Assembly (NCBI GenBank): GCA_027297845.1
Contig: JAPUHG010000087.1
Coordinates: 1-11,101, forward strand
DNA from: Gammaproteobacteria bacterium
GTDB taxonomy: Bacteria > Pseudomonadota > Gammaproteobacteria > Steroidobacterales > MnTg04
DNA: 11,101 nt
Direction of reading: 5' to 3'
In this document: in pieces, positions 1 to 6,220 of the stretch
Position numbering within the stretch: the stretch's first letter is position 1
Layout: each line of letters begins with the position of its first letter
Position numbers and translations under genes: made by a program
Notes under the pieces: model-generated
The model's database searches: none
The model's input: the letters and a program-made list of their open reading frames with translations, nothing else
What the model was told of the DNA's origin: nothing

Positions 1-200
1 AAATCCAGCGCTTCCTGTCGCAGCCGTTCTTCGTCGCCGAGACCTTTACCGGTTCCGAAGGCAAGTATGTGCCGCTGGCCGAAACGGTTCGGGGCTTCAA
101 GGGTATTATCAACGGTGATTACGACAGCCTTCCCGAACAGGCTTTCTACATGGCCGGCAATATCGACGAAGTCCTGGAGAATGCCAAGAAACTGCAGTAA
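1..200 (+). CDS. atpD: ATP synthase F1 subunit beta, C-terminal end (partial)
   Basis: This is the last 65 codons of the catalytic beta subunit of the F1 part of ATP synthase, with the reading frame entering at base 3 and ending in TAA at 198-200. The translated tail contains the family's typical C-terminal stretch (QRFLSQPFFVAETFTG, then GKYVPLAETVRGFKGI and FYMAGNIDEV). The nucleotide-binding Walker motifs lie upstream, outside the window. The subunit works in the alpha3-beta3 head on the cytoplasmic side of the membrane. atpC follows after 18 bases, which is the usual end of an atp operon. The identification is very secure because both the sequence and its neighbour agree. Confidence 0.97.
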   Translation, partial: IQRFLSQPFFVAETFTGSEGKYVPLAETVRGFKGIINGDYDSLPEQAFYMAGNIDEVLENAKKLQ

Positions 201-218
201 TGCAGCCAAGGTCGCGTC

Positions 219-641
219 ATGAACAAAATTGAAGTCAACATCGTCAGTGCGGAAGGGGAAATTTTCTCCGGCTATGCCACGATGGTTTTCGCGCCGGCGC
301 AGATGGGGGAGATCGGCATCGCGCCGCGTCACGCGCCGTTGCTGACCTGTCTGAAGCCGGGCGAAGTTCGTGTGCAGACGCCCGATGGCGAGGAGCATTT
401 TTTCTATGTCTCGGGTGGCAGCATCGAGGTGCAACCGCACCTGGTGACGATACTCGCCGATACCGCGTTGCGCGCCAAAGACATCGATGAGGCGGCAGCG
501 CTCGAAGCCAAACAAAAAGCGGAAGAGACGCTGGCCAACCAGGAAGGCGAGTTCGATATTGCCCATGCCAGGGCCGAACTTGCGCAGATCCAGGCGCAGT
601 TGAAGTCGCTGGCCAGATTACGTAAAAGCGCCAAGCGCTAG
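219..641 (+). CDS. atpC: ATP synthase F1 subunit epsilon
   Basis: This is the epsilon subunit of the F1 central stalk, which couples rotation to catalysis and inhibits ATP hydrolysis through its C-terminal helices. The protein has 140 residues, close to the usual length in Proteobacteria. Residues 1 to about 85 form the N-terminal beta-sandwich: the opening MNKIEVNIVSAEGEIFSG, the GEIGIAPRHAPLLT segment and YVSGGSIEVQPHLVTILAD are characteristic. Residues from about 88 to the end are Ala/Glu/Lys-rich and form the helical hairpin. The ATG follows the atpD stop by 18 bases, so it belongs to the atp operon and is its last gene. A strong intrinsic terminator begins 25 bases after the stop codon. 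Confidence 0.97.
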   Translation: MNKIEVNIVSAEGEIFSGYATMVFAPAQMGEIGIAPRHAPLLTCLKPGEVRVQTPDGEEHFFYVSGGSIEVQPHLVTILADTALRAKDIDEAAALEAKQKAEETLANQEGEFDIAHARAELAQIQAQLKSLARLRKSAKR

Positions 642-665
642 GATCAACCCGGATGTACCTGCAAG

Positions 666-690
666 AGGCGCTGATATCAGCGCCTTTTTT
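666..690 (+). terminator. Rho-independent terminator of the atp operon
   Basis: A perfect 20-base palindrome, AGGCGCTGATATCAGCGCCT, at 666-685 is followed directly by T residues to 690. It lies 25 bases after the atpC stop, where the atp operon should end. It suggests that the genes after it, including glmU, do not depend on read-through from the atp promoter. Confidence 0.9.
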
Positions 691-866
691 ATTGGGGATG
701 TGTTTTGCCGGGCTATGCGGGCGCTGCACGGAGCCATTTTCACTTTTCCGGCAGAGGGATTTTTGGCCCAAAAACCAGCCGGTAAAACGTTAACCCGGTC
801 ACTGTTTTTCAACATTCACAGGCCTACATTTGGCACCTAACTGACGAATCAGACAGGGAGAGCGCA

Positions 867-1118
867 ATGAAACAGTTTGGTGGATGGTTATTTATATTTG
901 GTGCCGGCTCGATTTTGCTCGGCTTTGTTGGTTATGAATTCAGCCTGTTGATGTGGGTTGATAACTGGGGCACGACCGTTGGCTGGATAATTCGCGTGGC
1001 GATGATTGTAGCCGGTGGCGCAGTCTGGTTTCTCGCAAGGGAAGAGACAGCGGAACAGAGCGAGCCATTACCGGAGTCGCATACTATGCACAGCCCGGTG
1101 GATAGCACGAACGGGTAG
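867..1118 (+). CDS. small two-helix membrane protein of unknown function
   Basis: I do not recognise this 83-residue protein. Two hydrophobic segments are visible: residues about 5-30 (GGWLFIFGAGSILLGFVGYE and onward) and about 38-58 (VGWIIRVAMIVAGGAVWFLA). They are separated by a short loop with the polar pair DN. A polar, acidic C-terminal tail of about 25 residues (EETAEQSEPLPESHTMHSPV) follows. It is therefore probably an inner-membrane hairpin with a hydrophilic tail. The ATG at 867 is preceded by a good ribosome binding site (AGGGAG at about 855-860). Terminators on both sides (666-690 and 1171-1198) make it a single-gene transcription unit. The good ribosome binding site and the terminator support a real gene, but no function can be assigned. 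Confidence 0.75.
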   Translation: MKQFGGWLFIFGAGSILLGFVGYEFSLLMWVDNWGTTVGWIIRVAMIVAGGAVWFLAREETAEQSEPLPESHTMHSPVDSTNG

Positions 1119-1170
1119 CTCGCTGACAATTAGGATCCGCACAGCCGTTGAGGCTGGAAAAGTGGATGGG

Positions 1171-1198
1171 AAAAGGCGTCGGCAACGGCGCCTTTTTT
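1171..1198 (+). terminator. Rho-independent terminator after the small membrane protein
   Basis: An 11-bp stem (AAAAGGCGTCG at 1171-1181 against CGGCGCCTTTT at 1186-1196, with one G-T wobble) closes a GCAA tetraloop and runs into six Ts (1193-1198). It lies 53 bases after the stop of the 83-residue gene. Its 3' half shares GCGCCTTTTTTATT with the atpC terminator. The long A-tract opposite the T-tract could also let it act on the - strand, but no - strand gene is apparent there. Confidence 0.88.
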
Positions 1199-1267
1199 AT
1201 TTGTGCAATTCGCATGATTTCTGCATGATCGATGACCAGAGTCTTGTGGCTATGGGTTGGTGTTTCG

Positions 1268-1807
1268 ATGAGTGAATTTGAATTTCTGGCAGTCATGATG
1301 TCAATTATTTTCGGCTTGGCGCTTACCCACGTGCTTTCAGGAGTAATGCGCGCATTGTTCAAACGAGAATATGACCAGGCTCGCCTGGTCTGGAGTGCCT
1401 TCGCATGCCTGGTAATGGTTTTGAACTGGTGGACGTTCTTTGTCTGGAGTGATCACGAATACTGGAGTTTCGGCATCTTCCTGGCTCTGGTCATCTGGGC
1501 GGTAGGCCATTATGTCCTGGCCAATACCCTGTATCCCCCCGGGTATACCGACGAACTCAGATTCAGCGATATACGATGGCGAGTGCATAGCGCTTTCGTT
1601 TTCACGGTTTGCATGGACATTGTTGTGACAGCCATCCGTGGTGATTTGTTAAAGCCATGGTTTTACCTGCCGTATGTCGGCGCATTTGTGCTGATTTCCG
1701 GTATTTCGATTACGGTGCGCAACGAGCGATTTCAGATCGTTGTCGCCTGGTGTTTCCTGATCGTCATGCTTTTCTGGTCTTTGGTTGTCAGAAAATTCCT
1801 GGCATAA
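1268..1807 (+). CDS. six-helix integral membrane protein, conserved hypothetical
   Basis: This 179-residue protein (counted from the ATG at 1268) is almost entirely hydrophobic. About six membrane segments can be seen, beginning near residues 5-25 (FLAVMMSIIFGLALTHVLSG), then LVWSAFACLVMVLNWWTFFV, FGIFLALVIWAVGHYVLANT, a segment around VFTVCMDIVVTAI, PYVGAFVLISGISITV and VVAWCFLIVMLFWSLVV. The opening MSEFEFLAVMMSIIFGLALTH resembles a group of bacterial hypothetical membrane proteins that start this way, so I prefer 1268 to the in-frame ATG at 1232, which would add twelve poorly matching residues. Neither start has a strong ribosome binding site. The stop lies 10 bases before the next gene, so the two are probably co-transcribed. 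The biochemical role is unknown. Confidence 0.75.
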   Translation: MSEFEFLAVMMSIIFGLALTHVLSGVMRALFKREYDQARLVWSAFACLVMVLNWWTFFVWSDHEYWSFGIFLALVIWAVGHYVLANTLYPPGYTDELRFSDIRWRVHSAFVFTVCMDIVVTAIRGDLLKPWFYLPYVGAFVLISGISITVRNERFQIVVAWCFLIVMLFWSLVVRKFLA

Positions 1808-1817
1808 GGTTGGTCAT

Positions 1818-2792
1818 ATGAAGAAAATATTCCAGATGGTTGGTTTACCGCGACCGGCAATTGCTTGCTTGCTCGGACTGGTATGGCTGCAAGGCTACGC
1901 ACAAGTAGTCGACAACGAAAAACAGGCTTCGCCATACCTGGTCGTCCTGGGCATTTCACAGGATGCAGGAACTCCCCAGGCTGGTACGAAGGAACACCGC
2001 GGATGGACGGACAAGAAATTCCGGCGATTGGCCGCCAGTCTTGGTTTGATCGACCCCGCCACCGGCCAGAGATGGCTATTCGATGCGACACCCGATTTCC
2101 CCGAGCAATTGCAACATCTTGATCGCCTGGCCCCCGTTGCCGGTAAACCTGGAATCAGCGGCATTTTTCTGACGCATGCTCATATGGGTCACTACACGGG
2201 CCTGATGTTCCTTGGTCATGAATCCATGGGTGCGAAGGATGTGCCGGTTTTTGCGATGCCTCGCATGCAAAAGTTTCTTAGCGCCAATGGGCCCTGGAGC
2301 CAGCTGGTCAAATACCGGAACATTGTGATCACAGAGCTAAAAGACAACGAATGCGTTCGCATCAATAATCGCTTAAGCGTTACCCCGTTTTCGGTGCCGC
2401 ATCGGCCGGAGTTCTCCGAGGTCGTCGGGTATCGTATCGATGGACCGAACCGGTCCGCCATTTTCATTCCGGATATCGATAGTTGGGAGGAATGGGATAG
2501 AGCCGGCACCCTTATCGAGGACATGATCGCATCCGTCGATGTGGCTTATCTCGATGGGTCTTTTTTTGCCAACGGTGAAATTCCCGGGCGAGACATGAGT
2601 GGGTTTCCTCATCCGTTTATCACCCACAGCATGCAGCGCTTTTCCACCTTGCCGGTGAACGAAAAGAAGAAAATCAGGTTTATCCATTTGAATCATACGA
2701 ATCGCGCGATCTGGCCCGCTAGCGATGAGCGCGCGACGGTCATTGATAACGGATTCAGAATTGCTGGCGAAGGTGAAATTTTTGAGCTTTGA
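1818..2792 (+). CDS. exported metallo-beta-lactamase-fold protein, PqqB-like family
   Basis: This 324-residue protein is probably a periplasmic or lipid-free exported hydrolase of the metallo-beta-lactamase superfamily. It starts with a signal peptide (MKK, hydrophobic core around residues 13-26, likely cleavage after GYA at about residue 28). The mature part has the metal-site signature H120-x-H122-x-G-H125 (THAHMGHYTG), a further His at 195 (VPHRPE), the acidic FIPDIDSWEEWDR segment (D219, D221) and H290/H293 (HLNHTN). The classical HxHxDH motif is here HxHxGH. The pattern (GISQDAGTPQAG, LFDATPDFPEQL, GEIPGRDM, PHPFI) matches homologues often labelled PqqB-like. No pqqA, C, D or E gene is nearby, so PQQ synthesis is not supported. 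The ATG at 1818 follows AAGG and gives a clean signal peptide, whereas an in-frame ATG at 1785 overlaps the previous gene. Substrate unknown. Confidence 0.82.
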   Translation: MKKIFQMVGLPRPAIACLLGLVWLQGYAQVVDNEKQASPYLVVLGISQDAGTPQAGTKEHRGWTDKKFRRLAASLGLIDPATGQRWLFDATPDFPEQLQHLDRLAPVAGKPGISGIFLTHAHMGHYTGLMFLGHESMGAKDVPVFAMPRMQKFLSANGPWSQLVKYRNIVITELKDNECVRINNRLSVTPFSVPHRPEFSEVVGYRIDGPNRSAIFIPDIDSWEEWDRAGTLIEDMIASVDVAYLDGSFFANGEIPGRDMSGFPHPFITHSMQRFSTLPVNEKKKIRFIHLNHTNRAIWPASDERATVIDNGFRIAGEGEIFEL

Positions 2793-2800
2793 GGTTTCAT

Positions 2801-2816
2801 CATCATGACCATGATG
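2801..2816. repeat. short perfect inverted repeat after the PqqB-like gene
   Basis: CATCATG and CATGATG face each other across two bases (AC), starting 9 bases after the preceding stop. No T-run follows, so it is not a convincing intrinsic terminator. The rest of the 195-base gap (2793-2987) shows no other gene. A weak promoter-like pair (TTGGCA at 2904-2909 and TGTGTT at 2927-2932, 17 bases apart) might serve the next gene, but its second box is poor. Confidence 0.35.
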
Positions 2817-2987
2817 CAGGCATAGCCTTGATTTCCGACAGGCTGCCATAGGTCTTTTGTGTGCTGGGAAGCCTGATTTGTTTCTTGAACCTGTATTCGT
2901 CATTTGGCAGATGATATTGGATTGCATGTGTTCATCGCTGTCATCGTGGTTGACCGGTTCAGGAGTTAGTTTTTCGGAGAAGGGCAA

Positions 2988-3344
2988 ATGAAGCAGCGAC
3001 TTTTCGTCTATGGCACGCTGGCACCGGGACGACCGAACGAACACGTGCTGGAGAAAATTGAGGGTCATTGGGAGAAGGCGTCGGTCAATGGCCGGTTGTG
3101 CGCTGTGGGTTGGGGAGCGGATTATGGTTATCCGGCCCTGGTGCTTGATGAATCGGCGGAGCCTGTGGATGGGATGATTTTTGCATCTGCTGAACTTGGC
3201 GACTTCTGGTCAGAGCTTGACGAATTCGAGGGTGATGGTTACCAGCGCGTTGTGACTTCTGTGAAGCATGAGAATGGGTCGTTGGTCGAGGCATTTGTCT
3301 ATATCCTGAATGCAGAGAGTGAAAAAACCGTTGAAACGGACTGA
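2988..3344 (+). CDS. gamma-glutamylcyclotransferase-like (AIG2/GGCT family) protein
   Basis: This 118-residue cytoplasmic protein belongs to the AIG2-like gamma-glutamylcyclotransferase fold. Members with known activity release 5-oxoproline (pyroglutamate) from gamma-glutamyl amines, amino acids or peptides. The N-terminal strand carries the family's substrate-binding YGTL motif at residues 8-11 (RLFVYGTLAPG). The LDEFEG..YQR block around residues 77-87 contains E81, the likely catalytic glutamate by analogy with the family. The length is typical of bacterial single-domain members. The start is supported by a strong purine-rich site (GGAGAAGGG at 2976-2984). The cupin gene starts 29 bases after the stop, so co-transcription is likely. 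The fold is secure, but the actual substrate is not. Confidence 0.85.
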   Translation: MKQRLFVYGTLAPGRPNEHVLEKIEGHWEKASVNGRLCAVGWGADYGYPALVLDESAEPVDGMIFASAELGDFWSELDEFEGDGYQRVVTSVKHENGSLVEAFVYILNAESEKTVETD

Positions 3345-3373
3345 CCGGACTAGACAAAAAAACAGAGAAAGCT

Positions 3374-3733
3374 ATGCAAGTCATACTCAAGCGATTCGAT
3401 GACCCCGACGAGGTAACTCATTTTGAGAAGGGCAAGTTTGAAACTATCACCCTGGGTGGCATAACCATCGGTAGGGCGACCTACCAGCCAGGCTGGAAAT
3501 GGTCGGTCGATGTCGGGCCCGGTGTTGGCGAGCCATATTGCACGGTTGAACACGTCGGCATGGTGGTGTCGGGAACCGCGACCGCGGCGTTCGCGGATGG
3601 CAGTGTGACCGAAATGAAAGCGGGTGATTTGTTCCATGTGCCGTCGGACCCGCACGACAGTTGGGTCGTCGGTGACGAGCCGTATGTATCGCTGCATTTT
3701 CTGGGCGCGGGCCAATACGCAAAAAAGGCATGA
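3374..3733 (+). CDS. single-domain cupin protein
   Basis: This 119-residue protein is a small conserved-barrel (cupin) protein. Cupin motif 1 is recognisable around residues 40-75 (G..WSVDVGPGVGEPYCTVEHVGMVVSGTATAAF), with a His in the EHVGMVVSG segment. Motif 2 follows around residues 80-110 (MKAGDLFHVPSDPHDSWVVGDEPY), with a His in DPHDSW. Several His and Glu side chains could bind a metal, but the canonical HxH of motif 1 is not complete, so metal-dependent catalysis is uncertain. Such cupins range from enzymes to ligand-binding proteins. The ATG follows a modest AGAGAAAG site. It lies between the GGCT-like gene (29-base gap) and the GNAT gene (37-base gap). Confidence 0.85.
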   Translation: MQVILKRFDDPDEVTHFEKGKFETITLGGITIGRATYQPGWKWSVDVGPGVGEPYCTVEHVGMVVSGTATAAFADGSVTEMKAGDLFHVPSDPHDSWVVGDEPYVSLHFLGAGQYAKKA

Positions 3734-3770
3734 TGCAGCAATCGACTCGATATTGTCATGAGAGGATGAG

Positions 3771-4400
3771 ATGACTGGATTGTCTATCAGTACCGCCTAC
3801 AAGATTGAGACAGATCGATTACTGATGCGATGCTGGTCGCCGGAAGACGCGCCGAAACTTCGTGCGGCTCTCGATGAATCCGACCAGCATCTCAGGCCAT
3901 GGATACCGTGGATGAAGGATGAGCCAAAGAGCATCGATGAAACAGCCGCCTGGCTGCGGGTAAAAAGGGCGAACTTCGATCTGGGCAAAGACTTCTGGTT
4001 CGCTATTTTTGACCAAAAGGATCTGACGCTGGTTGGTGAAATTGGCCTGATGACGCGAGCCGGGCCAGACGCCAGGGAAGTCGGCTACTGGATCAATAAA
4101 TCGAGCGAAGGCAAGGGCTACGCTTCGGAGGCGAGCGCGGCGGTGATCAGGGTGGCATTCGAAATCGATAAAGTCGAACGCATCGAACTGTATTGCGCGC
4201 CGGAGAATGAACCCAGCGTCGCAATTCCGCGAAAAATGGGTTTTCTGCACGAGGCAACGCTTGCCGGCCGCTATATAGACAGCGAAGGCGTGGCTCGCGA
4301 CAGCATGGTCTGGACCTTGTTTGCGGATGCCTATCCGGACTCAGTGGCGAAAAGTCAGCAAATCAACGTGTTCGACTGTATGGGTCGAAAAATTCTTTAA
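3771..4400 (+). CDS. GNAT acetyltransferase, RimJ/RimL type
   Basis: This 209-residue protein is a GCN5-related N-acetyltransferase of the subgroup that includes the ribosomal protein acetylases RimJ and RimL; its own acceptor is unknown. It opens with the typical IETDRLLMRCWSPEDAPKL strand and helix (about residues 12-30). The motif for acetyl-CoA pyrophosphate binding is SSEGKGYASEA at residues 111-121, with glycines 114 and 116. This is followed by the RIELYCAPENEPSVAIPRKMGF block and a closing strand (DSMVWTLF). A tail of about 25 residues (from DAYPDSVAKSQQ onward) extends beyond the usual domain end. A purine-rich ribosome binding site (GAGAGGATGAG) precedes the ATG. It is probably co-transcribed with the cupin and GGCT-like genes. 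Confidence 0.88.
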   Translation: MTGLSISTAYKIETDRLLMRCWSPEDAPKLRAALDESDQHLRPWIPWMKDEPKSIDETAAWLRVKRANFDLGKDFWFAIFDQKDLTLVGEIGLMTRAGPDAREVGYWINKSSEGKGYASEASAAVIRVAFEIDKVERIELYCAPENEPSVAIPRKMGFLHEATLAGRYIDSEGVARDSMVWTLFADAYPDSVAKSQQINVFDCMGRKIL

Positions 4401-4443
4401 GCTGAAATATCCTTGAGGTAGGCCTGATTTCGCATCGACTACC

Positions 4444-4470
4444 GCCGCGTTTATCGGAGTAATATAGGCA
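4444..4470 (+). repeat. copy 1 of a 26-27 base intergenic element
   Basis: The stretch GCCGCGTTTATCGGAGTAAT followed by ATAGGCA closely matches 10788-10813, which lies after glmS. The two differ at three substitutions and one extra G. This copy lies 43 bases after the stop of the RimJ/L-type gene and 30 bases before the methyltransferase ATG. It contains TAATAT (4460-4465), which could be a -10 box, but no good -35 box sits at the right distance. Its role is unknown. Confidence 0.45.
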
Positions 4471-4500
4471 GCTCTTTTATTGGGTGAGTGAAGTATTTCC

Positions 4501-5238
4501 ATGAATAACATTAGCCTTAAGGCCTATGACATCCCGGAGCGGGTCAAAACCTATGACCTCGATATGGATGTCATGCACCCGCTGAGGCACAAAATGATCG
4601 AAATCGTTCTTGATCTCCTGCCGTTTGATCAGGACGCGACCCTCAAGGTCATGGATCTCGGAGCGGGTACCGGCATTTTCTCCGCGCGAGTGCTCGAAAG
4701 GTTCCCGAATTCAACGGTCACCGCGGTCGATGGCGCCGAGGCGATGATTGATATTGCCGCGGAGCGTTTGGGCGCATTGGCGGATCGGCTCGATTGGGTC
4801 ATTGCCGATTTTCGTCGGTTACCCGCGGAAATACTGACCGCAGGCAGTTACGATCTCGTCATCTCATCGTACGCGCTGCATCATCTCAACGTCGATGAAA
4901 AACTGGCATTATTGAAACAGGTGGTAAAGGCGCTAAAACCGGGTGGTTGGTTTTTGAACGCCGACATTGCCATCGCTGCAGATGAATCGATCGAACAGCG
5001 TTTGCAGCAACTTCGCATAGCCGGCGTGATGTCGCGTGCACAGGCTGGCGACAAACGCTTCGCCAACGCAGAATCAACACGGAAATATTTGACCGAGATG
5101 GAGATCGCGGAAAACGATCAGCCGCAAACGGCAGAGACCGATTTGAGAATTATTCGCGAAGCCGGGTTGCCGGCCGCCGAGATATTCTGGAAGGAGTTGC
5201 GGGAGGTCGTAGCAGGCGGACCAAAACCGGTGGCCTGA
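4501..5238 (+). CDS. class I SAM-dependent methyltransferase
   Basis: This 245-residue cytoplasmic enzyme has a Rossmann-type class I methyltransferase core. Motif I, VMDLGAGTG, is at residues 50-58 and binds S-adenosylmethionine. The acidic D77 at the end of strand 2 (TAVDGAEAM) should contact the ribose. D103 (VIADFRRLP) and the SSYALHHL block at 122-129 are in the usual positions of motifs II and III, followed by LKPGGWFLNAD. The protein resembles small-molecule methyltransferases of the Methyltransf_11/25 type, but the sequence does not reveal the acceptor. The ATG follows GAGTGAAG, which is a weak ribosome binding site. The stop TGA overlaps the ATG of the next gene by one base, so the two are translationally coupled and probably function together. 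Confidence 0.9.
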   Translation: MNNISLKAYDIPERVKTYDLDMDVMHPLRHKMIEIVLDLLPFDQDATLKVMDLGAGTGIFSARVLERFPNSTVTAVDGAEAMIDIAAERLGALADRLDWVIADFRRLPAEILTAGSYDLVISSYALHHLNVDEKLALLKQVVKALKPGGWFLNADIAIAADESIEQRLQQLRIAGVMSRAQAGDKRFANAESTRKYLTEMEIAENDQPQTAETDLRIIREAGLPAAEIFWKELREVVAGGPKPVA

Positions 5239-5774
5239 TGCCAATGAACGGCAAGATTATTTATTCGTTACGTATTGCCAGCGTAGAAGACGCCGCGACA
5301 ATTGCCGATCTTGGCAGACGCACATTCTCAGCAACCTTTACACTTGGCAATGATCCTGATGATATAAGGGCGTATATAAATGAGGCATTTACGCCCGAAC
5401 GAATACTGGCCGAACTTGAAGAACCGGAGTCGTCTTATCTGCTGGTGATGGATGGCGACAAGATTGCCGGTTACGGAAGAATCAGGCCAGGCGAAGCGCC
5501 GCCAAGCGTTGGCGATGCCAACGCGGTGGAGCTGGAGAGGATTTACATAGACGAACCGTGGCTCGGCAAAGGTGCGGGCGCGTTCTTAATGAGTGCTTTG
5601 CTGGCGGAGGCAAGAAAAAGAGGGTGCCAGTCGGTATGGCTTGGAGTCTGGGAGCACAATCACCAAGCGATTCATTTTTACGAGAAGTACGGACTCGCGG
5701 TTGTTGGCAAGAAGCGCTTCCTGCTCGGTGGCGACAAACAGACCGACCTGGTGATGTCGGGGAAACTCGACTGA
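5238..5774 (+). CDS. GNAT acetyltransferase, PaiA (polyamine acetyltransferase)-like
   Basis: This 178-residue protein is a GNAT-fold acetyltransferase. From memory, its block order matches Bacillus PaiA, a spermidine/spermine N-acetyltransferase: RRTFSATFTLGNDPDDIRAY near the N-terminus, then IAGYGRIR, LERIYIDEPWLGKGAG with the acetyl-CoA glycines G112 and G114, WLGVWEHNHQAIHFYEKYGL and DKQTDLVM at the end. PaiA acetylates polyamines in the cytoplasm, and its B. subtilis gene was described in connection with sporulation and degradative enzymes; that phenotype is not expected here. The ATG at 5238 overlaps the upstream TGA (TGATG); a second in-frame ATG lies two codons later at 5244. A polyamine substrate is a reasonable inference, helped by the ureohydrolase gene downstream, but it is unproven. 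Confidence 0.87.
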   Translation: MPMNGKIIYSLRIASVEDAATIADLGRRTFSATFTLGNDPDDIRAYINEAFTPERILAELEEPESSYLLVMDGDKIAGYGRIRPGEAPPSVGDANAVELERIYIDEPWLGKGAGAFLMSALLAEARKRGCQSVWLGVWEHNHQAIHFYEKYGLAVVGKKRFLLGGDKQTDLVMSGKLD

Positions 5775-5810
5775 AACTACAGGAACCGGTTCCACAAGAT
5801 CCGAGGTTTT

Positions 5811-6179
5811 ATGACAGACCTTATTCAAAAACTTCAGATAAGAGATGGCATGCAGGGCGCAGTCTTTGAATTGCCTTCGGAAGTCGGTCTGGGTCTGGTG
5901 AACAGCACGCTGTCTGATGCGGATTTCGCGATAGCCTTTGTCAATAGCTGCGCGGATGTACGACGCCTGGCCAAAACTGCTGCTGGTGCGCTGAAGGAAG
6001 ACGGCATACTCTGGTTTTGTTACCCGAAAAAAAGCTCGGGAGTCGAAACCGACATAAATCGCGACAAGGGATGGGAGCCTTTGTCGACCCTGGGTTATCG
6101 TGGAGTTCGACAGATTTCCATCGATTCGGTCTGGTCCGCGATACGCTTCCGGGAAACAGGATTTGTCCGAAAGAAGTAG
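5811..6179 (+). CDS. conserved hypothetical protein (DUF3052-like)
   Basis: This 122-residue cytoplasmic protein has no signal peptide or membrane helix. It begins with an IRDGMQGAVFELP strand, has a predicted alpha/beta core (DADFAIAFVNSCADVRRLAK, then a helix leading to DGILWFCYPKKSSG), and ends with TDINRDKGWEPLSTLGY and VWSAIRFRE. The blocks LWxxYPKKSSG, TDxNRDxGW and VWSAxRFR recur in small bacterial proteins of unknown function. I think these are annotated DUF3052 or similar, but I am not certain of the label. A GAGG ribosome binding site lies 5 bases before the ATG. The gene sits 36 bases after the PaiA-like gene and 41 bases before the ureohydrolase gene, so it is likely part of the same operon. 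Confidence 0.8.
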   Translation: MTDLIQKLQIRDGMQGAVFELPSEVGLGLVNSTLSDADFAIAFVNSCADVRRLAKTAAGALKEDGILWFCYPKKSSGVETDINRDKGWEPLSTLGYRGVRQISIDSVWSAIRFRETGFVRKK

Positions 6180-6220
6180 AGAAGGATGAATAACCCGCGG
6201 CGGAGTAATCGGAGACTCGC

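Noticed and set aside
244..771. Long open frame on the - strand opposite atpC
   Set aside because: It is a shadow of the real atpC gene and terminator on the + strand; the translation is rich in Arg, Pro and Ser without any family pattern.
1212..1229. Direct repeat GCATGAT / GCATGAT with 11-base period before the membrane-protein gene
   Set aside because: Two 7-base copies one helical turn apart could be an operator, but the match is short and nothing else supports it.
2904..2932. Promoter-like pair TTGGCA and TGTGTT with 17-base spacing before the GGCT-like gene
   Set aside because: The -35 box is good but the -10 box matches the consensus at only three positions; such pairs are common by chance.
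3326..3343. Small hairpin CCGTT-GA-AACGG at the end of the GGCT-like gene
   Set aside because: It has a 5-bp stem with a 2-base loop inside the coding end and no T-run, so it is not credible as a terminator.
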